From assembly GCA_031287585.1 (NCBI GenBank), contig JAITST010000221.1:1-5512 (forward strand): a stretch of DNA of 5,512 nucleotides. The letters are read 5' to 3'. Source of the DNA: Planctomycetaceae bacterium (GTDB lineage: Bacteria; Planctomycetota; Planctomycetia; Pirellulales; Thermoguttaceae). Position numbers and translations under genes: made by a program. The stretch's first letter is position 1; every line of letters starts with the position of its first letter. Below, piece after piece: positions 1 to 5,512 of the stretch. The notes under the pieces were generated by a model that had not been told where the DNA came from, did not search any database, and saw nothing but the letters and a program-made list of their open reading frames with translations.

Positions 1-114
1 TAAAACAATAAAACGCTCTTGACATAGCAACAGACGACGGAGTTTTCCGCCTATTGTTATACAGGTAACGTTTGAAAATTGCGTTACTTACATTACCAAT
101 TAGATGTTGACAAA

Positions 115-327
115 GAATCCTTACCCCGTAGGGGTTAAACATGGATAACTCCGCGTGGAACGCGGGGTAGGTACACAAGAAGACCGAACCCCGTAAGGGG
201 GTCAACAAGAACCGTCGCTGATTATAACACTTTGTTGAACCCCTTACGGGGTTCGGTCTTCTTGTGTACCTACCCCGTGCTAGCGCACGGGGTTATCGAG
301 ATTTAGCCCCTTGCGGGGTAAGGATTC
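115..327. repeat. Long composite palindrome made of six nested hairpins
   Basis: An inner inverted repeat pairs 164-208 with 232-276 (44 of 45 bases complementary, mismatch at 201) around a 23-base loop at 209-231. The symmetry continues outward less perfectly: 115-127 is the exact reverse complement of 315-327, and TGTTG at 105-109 matches CAACA at 329-333 beyond it. Inside each half lie three small hairpins of the type CCCC-loop-GGGG: near 123-135, 147-167 and 186-203 on the left, then 237-254, 273-292 and 306-318 on the right. The 273-292 hairpin has a perfect 8-bp stem with a TAGC loop. No reading frame or transposase is present. It looks like a non-autonomous repeat (MITE- or REP/BIME-like). 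I see no clear target-site duplication, so mobility is inference. Confidence 0.85.
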
Positions 328-335
328 GCAACACA

Positions 336-396
336 CCGTCGGCTGAAGCAGACGGCAATGTTATTTATTGCCGTCGGTTTTAATCGACGGAGACGG
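336..396 (+). other. Chain of overlapping alternative hairpins
   Basis: The pentamers CCGTC (336-340, 371-375) and GACGG (351-355, 386-390, 392-396) allow three hairpins that exclude one another: 336-340 with 351-355, 351-359 with 367-375 (9-bp stem, 7-base loop), and 371-376 with 385-390. The middle hairpin is followed two bases later by four Ts (377-380), so it could act as a weak terminator for forward transcription. Alternating stems of this kind resemble an attenuator, but no leader peptide or regulated gene is evident directly downstream. It may equally be part of a decayed repeat next to the palindrome. Confidence 0.4.
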
Positions 397-489
397 GACT
401 TTTATTCTTGTTAGCATATTTTCTTTCTACCGACATATCGTCTCTATCGGGACTACACAATTTTCAATCGTGTTCGGTATATCCGGCTA

Positions 490-518
490 TTGAATTGAAA
501 ACATTCATCGTGTAGAAT
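490..518 (+). promoter_or_regulatory. Possible sigma-70-type promoter upstream of the TPR gene
   Basis: TTGAAT (490-495) and TAGAAT (513-518) are separated by 17 bases. The -10 hexamer is the same as in the stronger promoter before the nfnA-like gene. The -35 matches the consensus at only four of six positions and there is no extended -10. If used, it would give a leader of about 155 bases before the ATG at 680. The region is AT-rich, so a chance match is likely. Confidence 0.25.
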
Positions 519-601
519 TTAAGAATAAACTTATTGTGAACGTCAAGACCGCCGCCGGGACAACAGGATTTTCATTTGACGAAATTGAGCGTCTGGTTTA
601 G
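494..601 (+). pseudogene. Possible eroded 3' end of an unidentified gene
   Basis: An open stretch follows the stop at 491-493 and ends at TAG 599-601. Its last residues read VKTAAGTTGFSFDEIERLV, and the codons from about 536 look protein-like (GC-rich third positions, balanced residues) compared with the surrounding sequence. There is no ATG; a GTG at 536 would give a peptide of 21 residues. I do not recognise the family. The idea that it is the remnant of a longer gene rests only on its coding look; it could be a chance open frame. It shares a frame with the gene at 680 but is separated from it by the TAG, and the intervening 26 codons do not look coding. Confidence 0.2.
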
Positions 602-679
602 ACATTCTTCCTTCAAAATTGTTGGGGGGATAAATGTGCCAGCCCGCTTAGTAATTTAATTTTTAACCGTATTCCGAAA

Positions 680-3352
680 ATGAACGACGAAGAACTCCAA
701 AATCAGTTTGAGGAATTATATAAAAAAAGTTGGAAAGACAATGACCGGCAACTGGAACAAACGGCATTTAAGCGTATGCTGGAAGCGAAACGATTGGCAA
801 AATCGCATCGGCTTCTTATCCCTTACATTTGGGCTTGTATATCAATTACTGATTTCGCCCAAGAACTCTTTGAACTGGAAATCGGAGCGGACAATGCTTT
901 GGAGATGATTGCTTTGCTTGAAAATGAGGAAAAAGCACGAAAATTTCAAGATAACTTCGATTGGGATGAGTACCAATACGTAGTTTATCGGTTTTTGTCG
1001 TGTGCCTATCACAGTTTAGCAACTCATACAGCATTACAATATGGATTTAATTCTCAAATAGTTCACGGTGCAATAGATGATGGATTTCAGGTTTGTCGTC
1101 GCACCGGAAATTTAGAAAGTATTCATTGGTTCCGTGATTACGCCACTGTAATCTGTTTTGCATCCGCTGATTACGAAATGGGAGAGTATTATACTCGAAC
1201 AAATATCCGGCAAAACATAGAACACCGTCTCTGTGATCATTTCAGAAATTTGTTTGACCTCTGTTTTCTACAGGGTAAGTTCAATGCGGCGTGGGAAGTT
1301 TTAATGTCCGCTATTCCGGTAATTGAAACATCTCACGAACCGATGAAATTGGGACACCAAATAGCAAATCGCGCCGAATGCCTTTGTATTTTGACTGGCA
1401 GGAAATCGGAACTTCCCTCGTTGTTAAAACGGATGAATTTTGCTGATGGAATGCCGGAAATACCGACACGAGACGAACAACCAGCCCGACATCTTGACCG
1501 ATTGTACAACGATACTCTCAAATTGATTTTGCGACAAAAATTTGAGGAAGCGGAAAATCTTTTTGCCGAAGAAGAACGTTTCCTTCTTGCACGGGAAAAC
1601 CTCAAAGATTGGTTCGATATTCGGGTTCGGCGAATTGCCGCCCGCTTGATGTCCAACGAATCGGGAAACGAACCCAAAAACGATTTCGATTCCTTAACGC
1701 TCGAACTTCGGCAGCGGGCAAGTAAGGCGTGTCAGTGGTCAGCAATTTTGTCTCTTGATGCTATGCTTAACCGTTCCGTTCGGCTTAATCCGATGGGGAT
1801 TCCGTTTCCTATCGACATAGGATTGTACGCGACTGCCGGAACACCGCTGTCCGGTGCGCAGTTGGAATTGACGTTACCGCTCATTGAAAAACCGCAAGAG
1901 CGTCCCGAACCGAAAAAGGAAGAATCGGAAAAATCGCCGCTGGAACTCGAAGCCGGTTCGTGGCTTGCCGTATTGCAACCGCTTTGGGATGAATTTTTCG
2001 CTCATCTGGACAGTGAATCGTCGGAACCGTTTCCCAAAGCAAAAGAATTGGCGGCAGCGGAACAGAATACGCTGGAAAAGATTCTGCAATTCACGCCGGA
2101 ATCTTCGATGAGCGAAGAAGAATTTCTGGCGGTTGCCCGACCGTTATACCGGATGCAATATCTGAAAGAACCGGAACAAATTAAAACTGTATGGAATTGG
2201 TTTGACCGTTTTCGTCGGTATTTTACTGACTGCGGGCGAATAATTTCCGCGTGGACATACTGCGCGTTTTGTTTTCGTGAATGTCTCCAAACAAGCGGTA
2301 ACGATCCTGATACCATCGGACTTCCCAATGATACGGAATTAGAACAGCAAATCACAAAAGCGTTTGAATTGGAACCGAACAGAACGAATATCGCAGAAAC
2401 GGCAGGGATGATTTTCAAGTCGCACGGCAATCTTCGTGAGGCACAACGATATTTTGCGCGGGCGTGCCAACTGAATCGGCTGGCAGAGTACGCGACAGTT
2501 CAATTATCGCAACTTTACGAAAGAGCGGAACGTCCTAAAGATGCTTTGGCAACGATTGATTTGTATCTCCACGCGGGAGGACGGCATCCCGGACTCCTTT
2601 GGCAGGCAATGCAAATTTCGTATAGAAACGATATGCCGCGGGAATTTCTGCTTTACTACAAAACTTATACGGCAGAGCAAACGACCAATTCGATGCTTGA
2701 AGGACAGCGAATTTGGGCGTTTGCCGTGCAGGAACAGTGGAACAATGTCCTCAATGCGCTGAATCCGTTGGATGAACTGTTGAGCGTTCACGGTCGTGAC
2801 CAGTTATTTCTGCGGGCATTGTGTCAAGCGGAACTAGGTGACGCTTCATGGACGGATACATTTGACAATGCCTTAAATACCGAAGAAACCGGTGTCGAGG
2901 GATTGGTAGGCGCAAATTATGACCCCTGTCGGCAACTTTGGAATCACATTGCTAAGTTACCGGAAACGAACGCGAGCCGGACGAAGTTTGAACAATTTTT
3001 GTATGAGCGTGGACTCGTTCCGCAAACATTACTCTATCACGAAGAACCGGAAAACGAAAACATCGAACAGACGGAACGTGGATATTACCGTTGTACGTTG
3101 AAACAACCACTCGATATTAAATTTCCGGCTTACGCGGGCTGGATAAGGATTCCGTCTGAAGACAAGGAATACATAGCCCCTTGGCGTGTGCTTGCGGAGA
3201 ACGAGGAAGAAGCAATCCGGCTGTCTCTCGAAGCACAAAACCGCTGCTATCCGCTTCCCGCCGAACTGCTGGAATGTGAACAGATAGATACATTCAACGC
3301 ACACAAATCACAGGTGGTCATACAAGAATGCCGTTATAAACCCGCGTCGTAG
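680..3352 (+). CDS. Large TPR-like helical protein of unknown function (890 aa)
   Basis: I do not recognise a named family. The protein has no signal peptide or membrane segment and should be cytoplasmic. Residues 1-400 are mostly helical, with repeat-like pairs near 192-250 and 272-325. A charged proline-rich linker lies at about 403-420 (KPQERPEPKKEESEKS). The clearest TPR-type pairs are at about 567-599 (ending GNLREAQRYFARACQLN) and 601-633 (ERAERPKDALATIDLYL). The last 90 residues (about 800-889: GYYRCTLKQPL, YAGWIRIPSE, YIAPWRVLAENEEEAI) look like a separate, strand-rich small domain. TPR arrays usually bind proteins, so a scaffold or adaptor role is inferred; no catalytic motif is visible. 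ATG 680 is the first start codon after the in-frame TAG at 599 and has no Shine-Dalgarno. The 5' third is richer in A+T than the rest. Six T's follow the stop almost at once, but with no clear stem. Confidence 0.9.
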   Translation: MNDEELQNQFEELYKKSWKDNDRQLEQTAFKRMLEAKRLAKSHRLLIPYIWACISITDFAQELFELEIGADNALEMIALLENEEKARKFQDNFDWDEYQYVVYRFLSCAYHSLATHTALQYGFNSQIVHGAIDDGFQVCRRTGNLESIHWFRDYATVICFASADYEMGEYYTRTNIRQNIEHRLCDHFRNLFDLCFLQGKFNAAWEVLMSAIPVIETSHEPMKLGHQIANRAECLCILTGRKSELPSLLKRMNFADGMPEIPTRDEQPARHLDRLYNDTLKLILRQKFEEAENLFAEEERFLLARENLKDWFDIRVRRIAARLMSNESGNEPKNDFDSLTLELRQRASKACQWSAILSLDAMLNRSVRLNPMGIPFPIDIGLYATAGTPLSGAQLELTLPLIEKPQERPEPKKEESEKSPLELEAGSWLAVLQPLWDEFFAHLDSESSEPFPKAKELAAAEQNTLEKILQFTPESSMSEEEFLAVARPLYRMQYLKEPEQIKTVWNWFDRFRRYFTDCGRIISAWTYCAFCFRECLQTSGNDPDTIGLPNDTELEQQITKAFELEPNRTNIAETAGMIFKSHGNLREAQRYFARACQLNRLAEYATVQLSQLYERAERPKDALATIDLYLHAGGRHPGLLWQAMQISYRNDMPREFLLYYKTYTAEQTTNSMLEGQRIWAFAVQEQWNNVLNALNPLDELLSVHGRDQLFLRALCQAELGDASWTDTFDNALNTEETGVEGLVGANYDPCRQLWNHIAKLPETNASRTKFEQFLYERGLVPQTLLYHEEPENENIEQTERGYYRCTLKQPLDIKFPAYAGWIRIPSEDKEYIAPWRVLAENEEEAIRLSLEAQNRCYPLPAELLECEQIDTFNAHKSQVVIQECRYKPAS

Positions 3353-3413
3353 TTTTTTGTAACCCAGGAATGTGTATCAGACGCAGCGTGTTCTGTACGT
3401 TCTTTCACTGCGA

Positions 3414-3441
3414 TTGACAAACAATGTGTTTTTGATAGAAT
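3414..3441 (+). promoter_or_regulatory. Extended -10 sigma-70-type promoter for the nfnA-like gene
   Basis: A perfect TTGACA (3414-3419) is followed after 16 bases by TAGAAT (3436-3441, five of six consensus positions). The -10 is preceded by TG at 3433-3434, which gives an extended -10. Transcription would start near 3448, leaving a leader of about 100 bases before the ATG at 3549. It lies between two genes of the same strand and suggests that the nfnA-like gene has its own transcript rather than depending on the TPR gene. Confidence 0.6.
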
Positions 3442-3476
3442 TAGGAATGTAGGTTCTAATCAAATTCTGCCGTTTT

Positions 3477-3507
3477 CAGCGTCCTCTGCGGTTAAAAAAA
3501 TTCGTGA
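3477..3507. repeat. Motif resembling a widespread intergenic repeat
   Basis: The stretch CAGCGTCCTCTGCGGTTAAA and the A-run and TTCGTG after it resemble a short intergenic sequence that I recall from many unrelated bacterial genomes (variants of GCGTCCTCTGCGGTTAAAAA). It lies in the leader of the nfnA-like gene, downstream of its predicted promoter. This rests on recollection, not on an alignment; the sequence alone shows only a non-coding stretch with an A-run at 3494-3500. Confidence 0.3.
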
Positions 3508-3548
3508 ACGCTTCCAAAATTTTTACACTTTGAATACTGACAAATAAA

Positions 3549-4364
3549 ATGATACTAAGTAACACTGAAATAGGACAGTCCATTTTTGAGATGGTCATCA
3601 AACATCCTCGTCTTGCGAACAACGCACGCGCGGGTCATTTTGTAATCGTGATGGCGGACGAGAACGGCGAACGTATTCCGCTCACGATTGCGGACTACGA
3701 TTCAAAACGCGGTACGATAACGTTAGTCGTGATGGCTGTCGGTACGTCAACCCGTAAGATAACATCGTTAAAAGTTGGTGACTCGTTACACGCGGTAATC
3801 GGTCCGCTCGGTCATCCAAGCGAGATTGAAAACTACGGTACGGTGATAATGGCAGCGGGCGGTGTTGGTACCGCACCAATCTATCCGATTGCGAAGTCAC
3901 TGAAAGACGCTGGCAACAAAATCATAACGATACAAGGTTCACGAAACGAAAGTTTACTCTTCTGGAAAGACAAAATTGCGGCGGTGAGCGACAAGCATAT
4001 CATAACAACAGACGACGGCTCGTGCGGCAGAAAATGCCTTGTAACCGAGCCGTTACGTGAGGAACTGGAAGCAGGCGGAGTGGATTGTGTTTACGCAATT
4101 GGACCGGCGATAATGATGAAATTTTGTGCCGAAACGTGCCGCCCGTTCGGAGTGAAAACAGTAGCAAGTCTGAACTCGATAATGATTGACGGCACAGGAA
4201 TGTGCGGTGGTTGTCGGGTTAGAATTGGCAACGAGACAAAATTTACGTGTGTTGACGGACCAGAATTTGATGCCTTGAAAATAGACTGGAATTTACTAAT
4301 TGCACGCCAAAAAATGTACTGCGACGCAGAAAAATGTTCGCTGAGTAAATACAACAATTTCTAA
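3549..4364 (+). CDS. nfnA: NfnA/SudB-type FAD, NAD(P) and [2Fe-2S] oxidoreductase subunit
   Basis: This 271-residue protein matches the sulfide/dihydroorotate dehydrogenase-like FAD/NAD-binding family, the small subunit of NADH-dependent reduced ferredoxin:NADP oxidoreductase (NfnAB). In order: an FAD-binding barrel with RIPLTIAD (42-49) and GPLG (85-88); an NAD(P)-binding fold with AAGGVGTAP (102-110), TDDGS (154-158) and AIGPAIMMK (183-191); and a C-terminal [2Fe-2S] motif MIDGTGMCGGCRV (212-224) plus TCVDGPEFDA (233-242). Cys219, Cys222 and Cys234, with Asp214 as the fourth ligand by analogy to NfnA, can hold the cluster. Length is normal and the N-terminus starts where the family does; an in-frame stop at 3531 excludes a long extension. 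No clear Shine-Dalgarno precedes the ATG. The usual partner nfnB (GltD-like large subunit) does not follow. PyrK or SudB function cannot be excluded; both belong to the same superfamily. Confidence 0.9.
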   Translation: MILSNTEIGQSIFEMVIKHPRLANNARAGHFVIVMADENGERIPLTIADYDSKRGTITLVVMAVGTSTRKITSLKVGDSLHAVIGPLGHPSEIENYGTVIMAAGGVGTAPIYPIAKSLKDAGNKIITIQGSRNESLLFWKDKIAAVSDKHIITTDDGSCGRKCLVTEPLREELEAGGVDCVYAIGPAIMMKFCAETCRPFGVKTVASLNSIMIDGTGMCGGCRVRIGNETKFTCVDGPEFDALKIDWNLLIARQKMYCDAEKCSLSKYNNF

Positions 4365-4420
4365 AAACCTGCCAACCCCAAACAGCAAACCCCGAAAGAT
4401 TAGGGACTTGCTGGATGAGA

Positions 4421-4440
4421 AGGTGGGACGCGCCCCACTT
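4421..4440 (+). other. GC-rich hairpin downstream of the nfnA-like gene
   Basis: AGGTGGG (4421-4427) pairs with CCCACTT (4434-4440) with one G-U pair, closing a six-base loop. An outer GGAC at 4404-4407 can pair with GTCC at 4441-4444. No T-run follows, so it is not a standard intrinsic terminator; it may protect the 3' end of the nfnA transcript or belong to a repeat. It opens a GC-rich island (42 of 70 bases G+C over 4421-4490) beside an AT-rich one (19 of 70 over 4501-4570). The rest of 4365-4637 shows no supported gene. Confidence 0.35.
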
Positions 4441-4571
4441 GTCCTTACACGGTGCGCGGCATCATTAAAAAGTAGCGCGGCGGCGGAATTGAAGAAATAA
4501 TCAAGACAAATTATCTTGTCCGAAAAGTTTTCTTGAACGATATTTCTCGTTTCATTTACAATTTGATATAC

Positions 4572-4614
4572 AAAAAAAACTCCTCATTCACTTTTCTGTA
4601 AACGAGGAGGTTTT
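4572..4614. terminator. Intrinsic terminator between converging nfnA-like gene and groEL
   Basis: A stem pairs 4580-4591 with 4598-4609 (10 of 12 pairs, including six G+C-rich pairs at the base) around the loop TTTTCT. Read on the minus strand the stem is followed directly by eight T's (complement of 4572-4579), an excellent terminator about 28 bases after the groEL stop. Read on the plus strand it is followed by G and then TTTTGTT, so it probably also ends forward transcripts from the nfnA-like gene. Confidence 0.85.
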
Positions 4615-4637
4615 GTTGTCACCCAACAATTCTGAAC

Positions 4638-5512
4638 TTAATACATATCACCGCCCGGCGGCATCGCTGGTGCTTTATCCTCTTTCGGGATTTCCGCAAC
4701 CAACGCATCGCTTGTTAGCATTAAACTGGCAACACTGGCAGCGTTTTGTAACGCCGCTCTTGTCACCTTTGCCGGGTCAATAACTCCGGCTTTTACTAAG
4801 TCTTCAAACGTATCCGTCAACGCATTGTATCCGAACGCATTTTTGCCTTCCGATACTTTTTCGCAGATTATACCACCGTCTTTACCAGCGTTTTGTGCGA
4901 TTTGTGTTAATGGTGCGCGGCACGCACGAATGATTATGTTGTAACCAACCGTCTCGTCTTGCGACAAACTTTCCGGCTTTACCAACGACGACGCACGCAA
5001 CAGTGCAACGCCGCCGCCCGGCAAAATACCTTCTTCAATCGCCGCCCGTGTCGCGTGTAATGCGTCTTCAACACGTGCCTTCTTTTCCTTCATCTCACTT
5101 TCCGTTGCCGCGCCAACGTTAATCTTTGCGACACCGCCGGAAAGTTTCGCCAAACGTTCCTCAAGTTTCTCACGGTCGTAGTCGCTTGTCGCGATTCCGA
5201 TTTCGCGGCGCAACTGTCCGATGCGTCCTTTGATTTCGTCCGACTTGCCGGCACCTTCGATGATTGTTGTGTTGTCTTTGTCGATAACGATACGTTTCGC
5301 CGACCCCAAATCCTGAAGTTGCAACGACTCCATTGTTCGTCCGAGACTTTCAAACAACACTTCCGCGCCGGTAAGAATGCCGATGTCTTCGAGCATCGCT
5401 TTACGACGGTCTCCGTAACCCGGTGCTTTGATTGCACAAACTTTCATCGTTCCTCGCAAACGATTGATAACCAATGTCGCCAACGCTTCGCCGTCAACGT
5501 CCTCCGCGATAA
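4638..5512 (-). CDS. groEL: 60-kDa chaperonin GroEL, C-terminal part (cut by window edge)
   Basis: GroEL forms the ATP-driven double-ring folding chamber of the cytoplasm and works with GroES. The 290 complete residues seen here correspond to about E. coli residue 250 to the end, so the gene begins beyond position 5512. Visible landmarks: IAEDVDGEALATLVIN at the start, which includes the substrate/GroES-binding positions equivalent to Leu259, Val263 and Val264 (the last is Ile here); KAPGYGDRRKAMLEDI; ATSDYDREKLEERLAKLSGG; VGAATESEMKEKKARVEDALHATRAA with the ATPase Asp equivalent to Asp398; PGGGVAL; and VIDPAKVTR with the nucleotide-binding Asp equivalent to Asp495. The C-terminus is PAMPPGGDMY, without the GGM repeats of many GroEL proteins. 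An internal TTG-initiated start at 5483 is not the true start. Nothing indicates disruption. Whether this is the only groEL or one paralogue, and whether groES lies upstream, cannot be seen. Confidence 0.97.
   Translation of the reverse strand, partial: IAEDVDGEALATLVINRLRGTMKVCAIKAPGYGDRRKAMLEDIGILTGAEVLFESLGRTMESLQLQDLGSAKRIVIDKDNTTIIEGAGKSDEIKGRIGQLRREIGIATSDYDREKLEERLAKLSGGVAKINVGAATESEMKEKKARVEDALHATRAAIEEGILPGGGVALLRASSLVKPESLSQDETVGYNIIIRACRAPLTQIAQNAGKDGGIICEKVSEGKNAFGYNALTDTFEDLVKAGVIDPAKVTRAALQNAASVASLMLTSDALVAEIPKEDKAPAMPPGGDMY

Noticed and set aside
19..57. Promoter from TTGACA at 19-24
   Set aside because: The nearest -10-like sequence (52-57) is 27 bases away, too far for a sigma-70 promoter; a second TTGACA at 107-112 faces only G-rich sequence where the -10 should lie.
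65..87. Short inverted repeat GTAACG / CGTTAC
   Set aside because: Only six base pairs with an 11-base loop; too weak to distinguish from chance.
115..327. CRISPR array or integron attC site
   Set aside because: The repeated hairpins are mirror-arranged rather than direct repeats with uniform spacers, and the paired attC end boxes and an integrase are not seen.
624..651. A G-rich stretch (GGGGGG at 624-629) five bases before ATG 634, opening a five-codon frame MCQPA
   Set aside because: It could be a leader peptide, but the composition is non-specific, the frame is too short to judge and it shows no run of regulatory codons.
846..3304. Antisense and alternative-frame open reading frames within the 890-residue gene
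   Set aside because: All lie within a long, convincing coding region, have arginine- and serine-rich, low-plausibility translations and no family features.
4494..4556. Large AT-rich hairpin (GAAATA...TATTTC with inner CAAGA/TCTTG)
   Set aside because: Arms are short, interrupted and AT-rich, and the neighbouring 4572-4614 structure explains termination better.
4365..4637. Remnant of nfnB after the nfnA-like gene
   Set aside because: No frame shows the glycine-rich nucleotide-binding motifs or cysteine clusters expected of a GltD-like subunit.
5090..5437. Second minus-strand frame within groEL
   Set aside because: It overlaps the unmistakable GroEL reading frame and has no recognisable protein features.
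1..5512. tRNA, rRNA or other known RNA gene
   Set aside because: No cloverleaf, T-loop motif or ribosomal RNA signature was recognisable on either strand.

Overview
The window holds two complete forward genes, the 3' part of a convergent groEL, and a gene-poor first 680 bases dominated by a long palindromic repeat. Base composition is moderate and uneven. The protein-coding genes lack strong Shine-Dalgarno sequences at their starts. A large TPR-type protein of unknown function sits beside an NfnA-type flavoprotein (anaerobic electron transfer) and a GroEL whose tail lacks GGM repeats. This fits an anaerobic bacterium, possibly a gut or sediment Planctomycetota (Thermoguttaceae-like). That assignment is inference from style and recollection; no marker here settles it.

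Layout. Positions 1-680 contain no convincing gene. They carry a 213-bp palindrome (115-327) built of six small GC-rich hairpins arranged as mirror images, then a chain of mutually exclusive hairpins (336-396). A weaker inverted repeat with a possible promoter follows (453-518), and a short open stretch ending at 601 may be the eroded 3' end of a gene. Positions 680-3352 encode an 890-residue soluble, mostly helical protein with TPR-like repeats. The gap 3353-3548 carries a well-formed extended -10 promoter (3414-3441) and a motif resembling a widespread intergenic repeat. Positions 3549-4364 encode a complete NfnA/SudB/PyrK-like FAD, NAD(P) and [2Fe-2S] subunit. The gap 4365-4637 holds a GC-rich island with a hairpin and then a strong intrinsic terminator shared by the converging genes. 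From 4638 to the right edge runs the C-terminal 290 residues of GroEL on the minus strand.

The genes do not form an obvious pathway. The TPR gene and nfnA point the same way but are separated by 196 bp with a promoter between them, so they are probably separate transcription units. The nfnA gene lacks its usual neighbour nfnB. GroEL is a housekeeping chaperonin transcribed toward nfnA. I see no convincing new defence, mobile or biosynthetic system; the most distinctive items are the composite palindrome and the orphan nfnA.
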